Source of the DNA: Minicystis rosea
Lineage (GTDB): Bacteria > Myxococcota_A > Polyangia > Polyangiales > Polyangiaceae
DNA: 64,000 bases
Assembly: GCA_001931535.1 (NCBI GenBank)
Contig: CP016211.1
Coordinates: 15,825,501-15,889,500, forward strand
Reading direction: 5' to 3'
Of this stretch, positions 17,103-26,392 are shown piece by piece. Under the pieces are notes generated by a model. That model was given only the letters and a program-made list of their open reading frames with translations, searched no databases and was not told the DNA's origin. The translations under genes and the position numbers were made by a program. Position 1 is the stretch's first letter; every line of letters begins with the position of its first letter.

Positions 17103-20100
17103 TCAGTGGATGAAGAAATCGAGCTCGATGTTCATGAAGTTGATGCCCGTCAGCCGCGTTTCTTCGTACAAGCCGCCGCGGAGGATATCGATCTGGTGCT
17201 GTCGGGCCGAGGTGAGGACTTCGTCGGGCTTCATCGTCCCGACGAAGGCTCCGCTCCCGTCGGCCGGGGGCGGCACCGGTTGGAACCTCTCTCCATCGTC
17301 GCTGCGAAAGAGCTTGATGCCCGCGACGAAGTCCACATAAGAGCGGCGCTCGACGAAATCGACGATGCTGTTCGCGTAGATCCTCCCGCCGATGGCGAGA
17401 TCGGCGCCCTCGGCATAGGCCCAGGGAGCGAGGAAGCGGTTGAGATCGTCGTTGAGCCGCTGGGTGTAATAGGCGTCGTTGCCGTCGGCCCGGAAGCGCA
17501 CACCGATGCGGACGCGGACAGCCACGTAATGGGCGTTCACGACCGCGATCGAGGCGGAGGCCGGTGCGCGCGCGGAGAGGTGCTCGTGCACGTCCGCGAG
17601 CAGGCTCGCCGGCGCCTTGGGCTCGAAGGGATCGGAAGGCTGCTTGTTCCGGACATCGGGAATGACGACGACCTGGACCTTCCCCGGCTCGTCGAGCGTC
17701 GCCGGGACGCACTTGGCCCGGTAGATCTCCGGAAACCGATCGAGGACCAACCGCTCGTAGTCCCACACCGTGAGCGCACGTTGCTTGTGACGGAGGCGCT
17801 CGCTGACGCGCGTGGCCCACGTCTCCGCGCTCTCCGCCGGCCGGCCGCCATACGATGAGTAGGGCTGCCGCACGCCCGCGATCCCCGGAATCGCCGCGCT
17901 CGGCTTGGTGATGGTCTCGGCGGGGAGGGGATTGCTGAAGTGATCGGGCGCGTTGTCGTGGTCGACGAAGGTGGCTGTCACCGCCTGGGTGTGGACTGCC
18001 ACGGTGTCGCAGAGACTCTCTGTGTTCCGCTCCACGGCGGCGCGGATCCAGTAGAGATCGCCGCGCATGCTGGTGCTGCGCTCCGCCGGGTCGAGGGCGA
18101 TCTCGACGATGCCGGAGTTGGTGAGGCCGCGTGTCGTGTCCGAAATCAGATGGTGCCCGAGAGGGAGCCAACGGTCGCCGCTCAGGTAACTGAAGCTGAC
18201 CGGCTGCGGCGGCAGATCGAGGTTGGCGCTGCCCTCCGCCATCTGAAAGAGGATGGAGACGGTCTGGGGCGGAGAGAGGTCGCGCAGACCGAGGTAGAGC
18301 TCGCCGTCGTTCTCGTAGCTGGGCAGAAAGGGGAGGCCGGCGCTCGAGCGCTCTCCCTCTCCGTCACAGGCGCCGAAGGGATGAATGTGGAACACCCGAT
18401 CGACGCCAGTGTCGCGCGGTGCCCCGTCGAAGCGGAGCTCCCGAGAAGACGCGTAATCGATCGTCAGGCTCTTCAGCTTCGGTGTGTAAGGCGGGTTGAT
18501 CTGGTACTGCGCCGCGTCGACCGTCGTGGGATTTCCGGCGACGGCGACCGACAAGGCGAGCGCCTTGCTCGATGCCACCGCGGGATAACTTCCGTGCTGA
18601 AAATCCGGGGCGTTCAGCTCCCATTGCAGGTAACGCCGCGACGTCGAGAGGTCCTGACCGGAGGAGCCCTCGAAGAGCGCTTGGGGGTCGGCGGCCGTGG
18701 CCGCGGCGAGCGCGGTGGTGACGGTGATCGAGGTCGGATCAGCGCTCTTGGCGCCGAAGAGCGGTGCTGTCTTGACGAGCTCCGTCGCCCCATATCGGTC
18801 GATCAAGCTGACCTTGGCGGTGAAAGCGAAAGGCGCAGCCGGGTAGTTTTCGTAGTGCGCCGCGAGGTCCGCCGGTGCGCCCATCCACTGGAAGCTCATG
18901 GCCAGGCTGTCGAGCTTCTTGCCTGCGATCTCGGGGTGTCCGAGGAGGAGGCGTGATCCGGCGGCCGGCGCGCTGCCGAAGGGCTCGAAGGGCTTCTTCG
19001 CATCCAACGTCATCTCGTCGTTCTGGAGCGCGATGGCCTTGAGCCCTTGGACACCCACCGCGAGGTGTGCCGACACCATCAGGAGATTGGCGAGCTCCCG
19101 ATAACGGATCACGTACTTCTTGTTGGCCTCGCTCCAGATCGGCCGGAGCATCAGCCGCAAGGCGGGCCATGGGCCATTCATCCCGGCGAGCCCAGTAGGC
19201 GGCGCCGCGATCGGATCGATGCTGGGCGGCAGGGTCAGCTTGAATCGAACCCCGAGCGGATTGTCCTCGCGCGTCGTGCCGGTCAGGTCCTTGTACGAGC
19301 CAATCTGGACTTCGACCGAAGGGCACTCGACCCAACCCTTTTCGGTGCTGAGCTGGAAGAGCAGCGGGATCTCTCCGCTCTTGGGGAAGATGGTTTCGAG
19401 CGTGGTGCGCCCAGGGCTGAAACCCAGGGTGAGGGTGATGACGCGTTGGCCCTCGCCGAGCACCAGCAGCGGAGAGGAGATGGCCCAGCCGAGGACGGAT
19501 TGCGGGGCGGCGGCTGCGCTCGCGGAGGGCCGCGCCGCCCCGAAGGTGGCCCATGCGGGAGCACCTCCCGCGGTGGCGGGCGGGCGGGTGGACACCGTGG
19601 TTGCGTCCTCCGCGGGAAACAGGTTGAACCACTCCTCCATCTCCGCCGGCGGCTCGCCGAGCCGGTTGCGCTCGGCGATCTCGAGGAGGGAATAGATACC
19701 CTCCCAGTCATTCGTCGACGCGGAGGCCTCGAGCTTTTCGAGATCCGATTTGCCGAGATGAGGCTCGAGGCGATCGATCGCGGCGGGGTCGTCCTCCGGG
19801 CTCGGATCCTCGCCCAGCACATACCGGATCAAGTCCACGAGCCGCGCCGGCGGCGTGGCCTCGCGGCGCCGCCGGAGCTCGTCTCTGCGGTCCTTGCGGA
19901 GCTTCTCCCGGTGGGCCTCTTCGAGGATCGAAAAGACCTGGTTCCAATCGCCTTCCGGCGTGTCGATGACTTCGCCCATGGCGATGGCGAAGCTCTCCGC
20001 CGGCATGTAGAAGTACGTCTCGACCACGAGGATCTCGGCCCAATACGCCTCGATGCCATCCGTGCCGACAGCGGCCTTCGCGTTGTCGGCAAAGGCTGTG

Positions 20101-21317
20101 ACGTCGGCGGGCGAGAGGCGGTATTGGGGATCGTTCCGCTTCTTCTGCCCGGCGCTCTCGAGGATGCGATTGATCCCGCCCCACGCGGCGTCGAAACCCT
20201 TCTCGAGCTGCATGATTCGCTCGAAGTCGGCGAGCTCGAGGTACAATGTCCCCTGGATGAACGCCTTGACGTCGCTCCGCGCCCGGTACTCGAAGAGATC
20301 GTCCACCGTGCTCACTTGGGCGAGCGTGCCGTACGTGAAGGGCCCCACGGCCGCCTGGAGGTTCGCCTCCAGGTCTCGCGAGGTCCGGGCGAGCGTGAAG
20401 GGAGCGCCCCTCTTCTTCGTGCCGGCGCGCTCCAGCGCGGCGTAGATCGCGATCCACTCGGAGGGCGTCTCCGCGCGCTGCTTCCTCCGGTTCATCAGGT
20501 CGCGCAGCGTGGGAGGCGACATGAAGAAGTCCGTGTCCGCACGCTTCACGAGCGCGCGCAGGGTCGTCAGCTTGGCGAAGTCGACCGGCTGCGCGGAGCC
20601 GGGGTAGGGCGGAAGCGGGTCTCCGATCGCGAGAGCGAACATCGTCTCACAGGCATGCGGCTTGTCGTTCGCATAGCGGCTCGTGACCTGGCGGAGTCCC
20701 GTGCGCCGTCGATCGATGAAGAGAGAGCTGACCTTCTCGATCTGCGCCCGGTTGACGACGAGATCCCGATCGATCGCGTAGCTCCGGGCTCGTCCCAGGC
20801 TGTCCGGGCCGGCATTGAAGCGCGTCCCGGCGGGGAGCAGGACCTCCCGGCCACGGGAGGCGAGATTGGCAATCAGGCTCACCCGATCGGGGATGGGCGG
20901 CCTCTGGCCCATCCGCAGGACCGTTCGATAGTAGAAGTCGAGGTGCCGTCCGGTGAGCGTGTTGAGCTCTGCCCGCGACTTCTCGAGGAGCTGCAAGAAC
21001 GCGAGGAAGAGGACGAAGTGCGGTCGATGGAGCTCGGGTGCGGTCTCGGAGGCGAACGCCTCGGGATCCCGGAGGAACGCCGCGACGTCCTCGAGCTCGA
21101 GCTCCGCGTCGACGAATGCGCTCCAGTCGCCTTCCCGCTCACCGCTCGCACCATAATAGGTGAGCTCTTTGCCATAGGCGCGCGCGAACGAAAGGAGCTC
21201 CGCGGACGTGCGCTCGTCCACCGAGACGTAACCGGGATCGAGCGCAGCGAGCGCGCGCCCCGCCTGGCTCGTTCCGTCACGCTCTCCGCTCGCAGGCTCT
21301 TTCGATGTGCTCGACAT
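17103..21317 (-). CDS. eCIS large baseplate protein, Afp11/Pvc11-like
   Basis: At 1404 residues this is the largest gene in the window. The N-terminus (ALDPGYVSVDERTSAELLSF, then PHFVLFLAFLQLLEKSRAEL, LTGRHLDFYYRTVLR and LLPAGTRFNAGPDSLG) is the standard opening of Afp11-type baseplate proteins. The C-terminal 300 residues (PYSSYGGRPAESAETWATRV, SERLRHKQRALTVWDYERLV, FPEIYRAKCVPA) are the baseplate J-like domain. It would form the inner wedge around the spike. It lies between the PAAR-like tip gene (16 bases) and the fibre gene (61 bases). It is intact despite its length, in contrast to five other frameshifted genes here. Confidence 0.93.
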   Translation of the reverse strand: MSSTSKEPASGERDGTSQAGRALAALDPGYVSVDERTSAELLSFARAYGKELTYYGASGEREGDWSAFVDAELELEDVAAFLRDPEAFASETAPELHRPHFVLFLAFLQLLEKSRAELNTLTGRHLDFYYRTVLRMGQRPPIPDRVSLIANLASRGREVLLPAGTRFNAGPDSLGRARSYAIDRDLVVNRAQIEKVSSLFIDRRRTGLRQVTSRYANDKPHACETMFALAIGDPLPPYPGSAQPVDFAKLTTLRALVKRADTDFFMSPPTLRDLMNRRKQRAETPSEWIAIYAALERAGTKKRGAPFTLARTSRDLEANLQAAVGPFTYGTLAQVSTVDDLFEYRARSDVKAFIQGTLYLELADFERIMQLEKGFDAAWGGINRILESAGQKKRNDPQYRLSPADVTAFADNAKAAVGTDGIEAYWAEILVVETYFYMPAESFAIAMGEVIDTPEGDWNQVFSILEEAHREKLRKDRRDELRRRREATPPARLVDLIRYVLGEDPSPEDDPAAIDRLEPHLGKSDLEKLEASASTNDWEGIYSLLEIAERNRLGEPPAEMEEWFNLFPAEDATTVSTRPPATAGGAPAWATFGAARPSASAAAAPQSVLGWAISSPLLVLGEGQRVITLTLGFSPGRTTLETIFPKSGEIPLLFQLSTEKGWVECPSVEVQIGSYKDLTGTTREDNPLGVRFKLTLPPSIDPIAAPPTGLAGMNGPWPALRLMLRPIWSEANKKYVIRYRELANLLMVSAHLAVGVQGLKAIALQNDEMTLDAKKPFEPFGSAPAAGSRLLLGHPEIAGKKLDSLAMSFQWMGAPADLAAHYENYPAAPFAFTAKVSLIDRYGATELVKTAPLFGAKSADPTSITVTTALAAATAADPQALFEGSSGQDLSTSRRYLQWELNAPDFQHGSYPAVASSKALALSVAVAGNPTTVDAAQYQINPPYTPKLKSLTIDYASSRELRFDGAPRDTGVDRVFHIHPFGACDGEGERSSAGLPFLPSYENDGELYLGLRDLSPPQTVSILFQMAEGSANLDLPPQPVSFSYLSGDRWLPLGHHLISDTTRGLTNSGIVEIALDPAERSTSMRGDLYWIRAAVERNTESLCDTVAVHTQAVTATFVDHDNAPDHFSNPLPAETITKPSAAIPGIAGVRQPYSSYGGRPAESAETWATRVSERLRHKQRALTVWDYERLVLDRFPEIYRAKCVPATLDEPGKVQVVVIPDVRNKQPSDPFEPKAPASLLADVHEHLSARAPASASIAVVNAHYVAVRVRIGVRFRADGNDAYYTQRLNDDLNRFLAPWAYAEGADLAIGGRIYANSIVDFVERRSYVDFVAGIKLFRSDDGERFQPVPPPADGSGAFVGTMKPDEVLTSARQHQIDILRGGLYEETRLTGINFMNIELDFFIH

Positions 21318-21332
21318 GGATGGCTCTGCCCT

Positions 21333-21767
21333 TCAGGTTCCCTTGAAGATCTTGTTGGTCGTGGTGAACATGCCTTTGCCGTCGTACGTCGCCGTCGCGT
21401 CCGGGATCGGCGGCCCCGGCCCCTTCGGCGGCTGTTTCGCCGGATTTTGGACCTCGAACGTCGCCTCGAACGTGGTCCCTTTCAGGAGGACGGCCTTGTC
21501 GCCCGTCTTGGTCTTCTTCGCCTTCTGATCGCTCCCGAGGGCGGCAATCTTCAGCGTCCCCTTGCCGGGGATGGAATACCCCGGCTTCACGTAAGAGCAG
21601 TTGGCGACCGAGACTTTGCCCTCGTCGCCTTCGACACAGATCTTCTTCCCGTCGAGCGTCGCAGGGCCGCTCCCCTTCAGCTCACCGGGCCTCGGTAGGA
21701 CGAGCGCGGGCCCGAAGGTGTGGAAGAAGATGGCCTTGTCGCCATCGATGAGGATGTGTCTTTTCAT
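21333..21767 (-). CDS. PAAR-like spike-tip candidate (Afp10 position)
   Basis: A 144-residue, glycine- and proline-rich all-beta protein. It contains GKKICVEGDEGKVSVANCSY, PGYSIPGKGTLKI and TYDGKGMFTTTNKIFKGT, a pattern recurring at this position in eCIS loci. I read it as the conical PAAR-like protein that sharpens the VgrG-like spike, mostly because it lies between gp25 and the large baseplate protein exactly where Afp10 sits. The classic PAAR repeat is not obvious in the sequence, so the fold is inferred. Cysteines at about 44 and 56 could bind metal at the tip. Confidence 0.7.
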   Translation of the reverse strand: MKRHILIDGDKAIFFHTFGPALVLPRPGELKGSGPATLDGKKICVEGDEGKVSVANCSYVKPGYSIPGKGTLKIAALGSDQKAKKTKTGDKAVLLKGTTFEATFEVQNPAKQPPKGPGPPIPDATATYDGKGMFTTTNKIFKGT

Positions 21768-21774
21768 GGCGCTC

Positions 21775-22191
21775 TCACCACCCGGGGAGGGTCGCCTCCG
21801 TGAGGTAGAACGGGAAGACCATGTTGAAGCGCGAGTTCGTATCTCGGATGGTGTAATCGACCTCGATGAGCACGCTGCCCGGCTGGTTGTCGTTCGCCGC
21901 GACGTCGATCCGATCGACCTCGATCCGTGGCTCGTACTCGAGGATGGCGTCCGTCATGAGCCGCTCGATGCTGTTGATCAGCCCCTGATCCAGCTCCTCG
22001 AACACCAGGCTCGCGAGGTCGCAGCCGAAACTCTCCTCGAGGACCCGCTCGCCCGGTGTGGTGCCGATCAGGATCTGCAGGCTCTGCTGGACGTCGGCGG
22101 ACCCGGAGACCATCTCCACGTCCGCGCCGCCGCGGCTGAACGAGGGCGGGAAAGCCCAGCCTCGACCGAGGAAGGAGCTCTCAAGTTGCAT
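21775..22191 (-). CDS. gp25/GPW family baseplate protein (Afp9-like)
   Basis: A 138-residue member of the GPW/gp25 family, a lysozyme-like-fold baseplate protein that nucleates the sheath. The family features are GRGWAFPPSFSRG, VQQSLQILIGTTPGERVLEESFGC and NSIERLMTDAILEYEPRI. It overlaps the C-terminus of the upstream 62-residue gene by 11 bases and ends seven bases before the PAAR-like gene. The length and order match other eCIS clusters. The assignment is secure. Confidence 0.93.
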   Translation of the reverse strand: MQLESSFLGRGWAFPPSFSRGGADVEMVSGSADVQQSLQILIGTTPGERVLEESFGCDLASLVFEELDQGLINSIERLMTDAILEYEPRIEVDRIDVAANDNQPGSVLIEVDYTIRDTNSRFNMVFPFYLTEATLPGW

Positions 22192-22369
22192 CCGGCTCCT
22201 CCCCGGCGGGCTTGCCGCCGAGCTGCTGACTGGCCTGCTGCTGCACCTTGGTGATGAGCCCGTAGACCCTGGCGAACGGGAGCTGCCCCACCCCCTCCAA
22301 GATCAGGTTCGCCTCGTCCACCGTCACCGTGAGATTGATCGTTTTCTCTTCTTGTCCAAACCGGCTCAT
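22181..22369 (-). CDS. Small conserved-position eCIS protein (62 residues)
   Basis: A 62-residue protein with NLTVTVDEANLILEGVGQLPF, then ARVYGLITKVQQQASQQL, and a disordered acidic tail. The helical core resembles short proteins often found between the VgrG-like spike and gp25 genes in eCIS loci, whose function I do not know. Its ATG overlaps the end of the VgrG-like gene by four bases and its end overlaps the gp25 start, so translation of all three is probably coupled. The tight packing supports it as a real gene despite its size. Confidence 0.8.
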   Translation of the reverse strand: MSRFGQEEKTINLTVTVDEANLILEGVGQLPFARVYGLITKVQQQASQQLGGKPAGEEPDAT

Positions 22370-24012
22370 TGGATGTCGACCTCGTTACCGCTGATCGTGA
22401 CCTTGCCTTTGATCTGCAGATTCAGATCCTTCTCGCTCGCGATCTCGATTCCCTTCTTACTCATGGTGATTGAATTCTTGTGCTCGTCCGACACGACGAT
22501 GGATTGGGCGTCGTCGTCGATGACCAGCTTGTTTTCGTTGGCCGTCTCGATGGTCACCGACGCCTTTTTCTCCTTGGGGTCGAGGAGCACGATCTTCGTC
22601 CCGAATTTGGTGACGATCCCGCTCTTGTCGTTGTCCTTGCTGGGCTTCCCCATCGCGTCGGGGGGCGTGTTCTTCGACCCGAAGAGGGCCCCGAGGATCA
22701 CCGGACGGCGCGGATCGTCGTTGAAGAAGCCCACCACCACTTCGTCCTTGGGCTCCGGCCGAAAGAAGTACCCGCGCGCCTTGCCTGCGTCGGGCGCGGC
22801 CAGCCGGGCCCAAACAGCCTTCTCCTGCTTCGCGTCGACGCCGGGGAGGATGACCTTGACCCGGAGCTCGTCGTCGGGATCGTCCTCGAAGTCTGCGACG
22901 ACACCGATCTGCAATCCGCTCACCGCGGGCAGGAGACCGGCGGCCGGCGCGTCGCGAATACCCTCCTTGCGGGAGAGCTCCTCGGGCGAGAGCCCGAATT
23001 GCACGTCGGTCCGCCAGGCCGACGCGTCGACCCGGTGGCGGAGCCCCGTCACCAGCGTCTTGCCGTTGAAGCGCTTGCCGATCCCCCCGACCTCCATCAC
23101 GTCGAGCAGCTTGATGTCGGCGAAGCCCGGCACCGCGACGCGCCCCCGGAGCAGCGCCATTCGGCTCCTCGCCATGCGGGCATCGGCCCAGGCTTGAAGC
23201 TCCTCTGCGGCGACGGGGACGGGGTGGGTGAGGGTGCAAGTCCCATTGCCGAGCGCGTCACCGAGCTTGCCTCCGTCGAGGTTCCCCTGCGTGGCGCTGA
23301 CGTTCTTCGCTTTGCTGGCCTCGGTGGGCTTCTGCTCCTTGACGTCCCAGGCCACGCTCTCCACGGCTCGATACTGGTGCTCGGCGTCGGCCTCGATCTC
23401 GACGTCGAAGATGTCGGAAATGCCATAAACGAAGCGGTGTTTGGCCTCGCCCTCGACGGCCGTCTTCCGGAGCGAAATCTTGCCGTCGTCGACGACCGCG
23501 ACGAGGCCGAGCGCCGAAGCCCGTGAGAGGATGAAGTCCCAGGGCGTGGCGTTGTATTGCACCATCTCCGGGTGCTCCGGCTTGGTCTCGGCGATGGTGT
23601 CGACGTCGAGGCTCGCATCCTTGATCAGTTGTTCCACGATCGCGCCGTCGGTCATGTTCTGGAAGACGGCGCTCTGCCGCGCGGAGGTCAGCTTGACGGC
23701 GGCGTCCTTGAGCCCGATCACCAGGATGGAGCCGTCACCGCCCGCCTCCACCCCGTGCCGCACCACGACCCCCTTGAAGACACACTGGTCCTTTTCCTTC
23801 TCGTAGCGGAGCTTGATTTCGATCTTCGCCCCCGGCTCGAAGAACTCCGAGTCGCTGAGGGCGAAGTCCTGCTTCGCGGCGTCACCGTCGAGCACGCGCA
23901 GCTCCGCTCGGGGGATCCGGTCGACCTCTCTCCGGATGTCGATGGAGACGACCTCGTAGGCCGGGGCCAAGGGCTTACCGTTGCTGAGGATGGTGTGAGT
24001 CACCGCGGGCAT
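22366..24012 (-). CDS. eCIS VgrG-like spike protein (Afp8-like)
   Basis: A 548-residue gp27-gp5-type spike. The N-terminal half (YEVVSIDIRREVDRIPRAEL, then QYNATPWDFILSRASALGLV) is the phage late-control-like hub. The middle, GVVADFEDDPDDELRVKVILP to VVVGFFNDDPRRPVILGALF, is the gp5 OB-fold. The tail (TIETANENKLVIDDDAQ, KKGIEIASEKDLNLQIKGKV) is a short beta-helix needle ending in the usual GNEVDIQ-like sequence. It forms the trimeric spike that carries the PAAR-like tip. The start is the ATG at 24012, eight bases after the LysM gene. It is distinct from the T6SS-type VgrG at 54253-56868. Confidence 0.95.
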   Translation of the reverse strand: MPAVTHTILSNGKPLAPAYEVVSIDIRREVDRIPRAELRVLDGDAAKQDFALSDSEFFEPGAKIEIKLRYEKEKDQCVFKGVVVRHGVEAGGDGSILVIGLKDAAVKLTSARQSAVFQNMTDGAIVEQLIKDASLDVDTIAETKPEHPEMVQYNATPWDFILSRASALGLVAVVDDGKISLRKTAVEGEAKHRFVYGISDIFDVEIEADAEHQYRAVESVAWDVKEQKPTEASKAKNVSATQGNLDGGKLGDALGNGTCTLTHPVPVAAEELQAWADARMARSRMALLRGRVAVPGFADIKLLDVMEVGGIGKRFNGKTLVTGLRHRVDASAWRTDVQFGLSPEELSRKEGIRDAPAAGLLPAVSGLQIGVVADFEDDPDDELRVKVILPGVDAKQEKAVWARLAAPDAGKARGYFFRPEPKDEVVVGFFNDDPRRPVILGALFGSKNTPPDAMGKPSKDNDKSGIVTKFGTKIVLLDPKEKKASVTIETANENKLVIDDDAQSIVVSDEHKNSITMSKKGIEIASEKDLNLQIKGKVTISGNEVDIQ

Positions 24013-24020
24013 GACGTCAC

Positions 24021-24743
24021 CTATCCTTGCTCGGAGGCGCCTTCGCCCAGGTTGACGAGCGGCGGAAAGAGGATCTCTTGACCAGGGGTGAGGCTCCTGA
24101 AGTCGTCCAGGCGATTCCACCGCGCGACGTCGAGGTAACGGGCGGACGAGCCATAGATGTCCTTGGTCATGAGCGGCAGCGTGTCCCCGCTGCGCACGAT
24201 CCGGCTGTGGGTCAGATCCGGAGACGTCTTGCCCTCTTCCCGGGCGCGCGCCTTGGCGGCCTTGTCGTAGATCAGCTTCACGTCGAGCTCGGCCCGCAGC
24301 GGGGTGCCGTCGCGCTCGAACGCGGTGTACTTGATGTCGACCGAGGAGAGGCGACAGGAGAAGATCAGCGAGCCCCACTCCACGAGGAGGTAATTGGGCT
24401 CGTGGATGGAGCCGTTGTACTTGTAGGCGACCTTCAGGAACTTCTTTACGCGAGACTTCACGCTCTTCCGGAACAGCGTGAAGAGCCCTATCGAGTCTAC
24501 GCCGGTGCCGTCGAGCACCAGGGTGAGCGAGAGCTCGCGCGGCTCGCTCCGGCTGTACGAGAGCTGCGGCCCGCTGGAGCCCACTCCCTGCTTGGATCCC
24601 CAGGCGATCGCGTAACGCTGCGAGAACGATGCCGGGTTGAACATCGCCTCGAACGGCGACCCGGCGGGCGTTTGGCGCTCGACGTCCTTGAAGGCCTTGA
24701 TCTTGAGCTTCTCGAGCTTGAAGAGGTTCAGTCCCACGATCAT
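24021..24743 (-). CDS. LysM-domain baseplate hub protein (Afp7-like)
   Basis: A 240-residue protein. Residues 1-180 are the Afp7/gp53-like hub part, containing FEAMFNPASFSQRYAIAWG, LTLVLDGTGVDSIG and KYTAFERDGTPLRAELDV. The C-terminal 55 residues are a LysM motif (RIVRSGDTLPLMTKDIYG..LDVARWNRLDDFRSLTPGQEILFPPL). In contractile tails this protein connects tube, spike and wedge. Its ATG overlaps the stop of the upstream DUF5908 gene as ATGA, so translation is coupled. Confidence 0.92.
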   Translation of the reverse strand: MIVGLNLFKLEKLKIKAFKDVERQTPAGSPFEAMFNPASFSQRYAIAWGSKQGVGSSGPQLSYSRSEPRELSLTLVLDGTGVDSIGLFTLFRKSVKSRVKKFLKVAYKYNGSIHEPNYLLVEWGSLIFSCRLSSVDIKYTAFERDGTPLRAELDVKLIYDKAAKARAREEGKTSPDLTHSRIVRSGDTLPLMTKDIYGSSARYLDVARWNRLDDFRSLTPGQEILFPPLVNLGEGASEQG

Positions 24744-24904
24744 CTCTCCTTCGACGCCTTGAGGACCCGGAGGACCTCTCTGACCGCGGCCTCGACCAAG
24801 GCCTCCTGCGTCGTGGTGTCGGGCGCGCCGGCGCGCGTGCGCGTCGTCCCCTCCGTGGGCGCGACGACGGCGCGGATCACGAGCTCTTTGATCTCCAGAG
24901 GCAT
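24740..24904 (-). CDS. DUF5908 small eCIS protein (Afp6 position)
   Basis: A 54-residue protein, MPLEIKELVIRAVV followed by a variable Thr/Arg linker and a C-terminal helix (EALVEAAVREVLRVLKASKER). This is the pattern of DUF5908, a short protein regularly found between the last tube-like gene and the LysM gene. The ATG at 24904 lies three bases after the end of the tube-like gene; the TGA overlaps the next start. Small ORFs like this are often missed by gene callers. Confidence 0.85.
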   Translation of the reverse strand: MPLEIKELVIRAVVAPTEGTTRTRAGAPDTTTQEALVEAAVREVLRVLKASKER

Positions 24905-24907
24905 GGG

Positions 24908-25354
24908 TTACACCGTCAGGGACTGCATTCGGGCGTAGGCGAGCTCGAGCGACTCGATGAGCAGCTCCTGCGGCTCGGCGCTGAGGTCGGCGATGGACCA
25001 CTTGACCGGATAGGCTCTGAAGAAGAACCACGCCGACACGGGGATGCAGCTCTCGTTGAAGAGCGTCACGAGGACGTTCGAGGGGGCGAATTTGAAGAGG
25101 GACATGGCGACGTTGAGCTCGATGCGCAGCGGTGACCCCATCACCATGCCTCGCTCCAAAACCAGGTTGCCGTACTCGACCCCCGTGGGCAGCGGCTGGG
25201 TGTAGAGGTTCTGTCCGCCTTCGGAGAGCGGCGTCGTCTTCACGGTCGACGAGAGCCCGCTCACCTTCTTGAAGCGGATGTCGAGCGGGTTTGGCAACAC
25301 GCCGGCGGCGAAGAAGAAGACGCCGAAGCGGAAGTTCACGAACATATCGCTCAT
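24908..25354 (-). CDS. eCIS tube-like protein (Afp5-like, tube initiator candidate)
   Basis: A gp19-family protein of about 148 residues with FGVFFFAAGVLPNPLDIRFKK, VSGLSSTVKTTPLSEGG and the C-terminal LLIESLELAYARMQSL. It is clearly different from the two tube genes upstream, and its position next to DUF5908 and LysM matches Afp5, the protein that links the tube to the hub. The ATG at 25354 has GGAG nine bases upstream; another in-frame ATG lies five codons earlier. It is separated from the upstream tube gene by about 100 bases. Confidence 0.85.
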   Translation of the reverse strand: MSDMFVNFRFGVFFFAAGVLPNPLDIRFKKVSGLSSTVKTTPLSEGGQNLYTQPLPTGVEYGNLVLERGMVMGSPLRIELNVAMSLFKFAPSNVLVTLFNESCIPVSAWFFFRAYPVKWSIADLSAEPQELLIESLELAYARMQSLTV

Positions 25355-25456
25355 GATCCTGATCTCCACCCCTCGGGCCCGAGACCCGGGGCGCTGCGCG
25401 GCCGATCCGCACAGAGCCCCGGATCTCGACCAGGGGGAACGCCGTTGTCGCGCACG

Positions 25457-25906
25457 TCAGAGCCGGACAACGGAGACCTCTCTGACCTGCAAGTCGAGCG
25501 CGTCGACGACGACGTCGTTCGTGGCGGCGCTGAACGTCGGCGCCTCGAGGCTGACGGGGACCGCGACGGCGATTCGCCAGGCGAGCACCGCCGCGCCCGT
25601 CGCGTCACAGAGGCTCACCTCCATGCGCCGGCTGTCCCGCGTCACCAGCCAGCGGAACAAGAACAGCGGATCGGCCCCGACGACGACGCCGCGTTTGCAG
25701 GTGATGGACGTGAAACGCTTGGCGTTGAACGTCATGATCACGGGGCCTTCCTGGAAGCTCAGACCGTGCGCGTACGTCAGGCGTTCGCGCTCGGCCGCGA
25801 GGCCCGAGACCTCGGTGAAGCTCATCGAGGTCTCGCCCACATTCACGCGGAAGTTGTACGCAGCGAGCGGGTAGCTCGTCCGCTGTGCGTCCGTCGACTG
25901 GGCCAT
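25457..25906 (-). CDS. eCIS tube protein, second copy
   Basis: A 149-residue gp19-family tube protein: SYPLAAYNFRVNVGETSMSF, EVSGLAAERERLTYAHG, and a C-terminus of LEAPTFSAATNDVVVDALDLQVREV. It follows the first tube gene after nine bases, so both are in one transcript. It retains the family layout but is more diverged than its neighbour, including a cysteine-containing insertion (SITCKRGVVVGADPLFLFRW). Eukaryote-targeting eCIS often have two or three tube paralogues, one of which can have a specialised position. Confidence 0.9.
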   Translation of the reverse strand: MAQSTDAQRTSYPLAAYNFRVNVGETSMSFTEVSGLAAERERLTYAHGLSFQEGPVIMTFNAKRFTSITCKRGVVVGADPLFLFRWLVTRDSRRMEVSLCDATGAAVLAWRIAVAVPVSLEAPTFSAATNDVVVDALDLQVREVSVVRL

Positions 25907-25915
25907 CGCGCCGCT

Positions 25916-26389
25916 CTATGCCTCTTCGATCAGGATCGAGTCCGCCATGAGCTCCATGCTCTCGATGGCAGCCTCGTTGGACGTGGCCGAGAAGGTGGGC
26001 GCGTCGAGCTTGGTGGGGAAGGCGTTTTGCACCTTCCAACTGATCACCGCGTCGCCCTTCTCGTCGCAGAGGCGGACATAGATGTCCTTCTTCTCGACCT
26101 GGTTGATTTGGATCGCGTTGATCCAAGCGTAGAGCGTGGCGACGCTCGTCTTCTTGATGAGGCCCTTCTTCAGCGTCAGCGTCGGCGCGGTGCGCTGCGC
26201 GGGCATGTTCATCACCACCGGACCGGGCGTTCCCCCGTCGATGGGGCTCTCCTTGTAGGTCGTCGTGTCGCGCTTGATGCTGAGCCCGGAGATCTCCGAG
26301 AAGCCCACCGCAGTGCCCGCGATCTCGACTCGATAGTTGTACGACGGGAGGGGATACGCGGCGATGATCTCGCTCTTGGTCAGTGCCAT
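25916..26389 (-). CDS. eCIS main inner tube protein (Afp1-like)
   Basis: A 157-residue tube protein immediately downstream of the sheath gene (three bases). Conserved elements are YPLPSYNYRVEIAGTAVGFSEISGLS, then APTLTLKKGLIKK, LYAWINAI, and LDAPTFSATSNEAAIESMEL. Position next to the sheath and closeness to the consensus suggest it is the major tube subunit. The length is normal and no defects are visible. Confidence 0.93.
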   Translation of the reverse strand: MALTKSEIIAAYPLPSYNYRVEIAGTAVGFSEISGLSIKRDTTTYKESPIDGGTPGPVVMNMPAQRTAPTLTLKKGLIKKTSVATLYAWINAIQINQVEKKDIYVRLCDEKGDAVISWKVQNAFPTKLDAPTFSATSNEAAIESMELMADSILIEEA

Positions 26390-26392
26390 GGT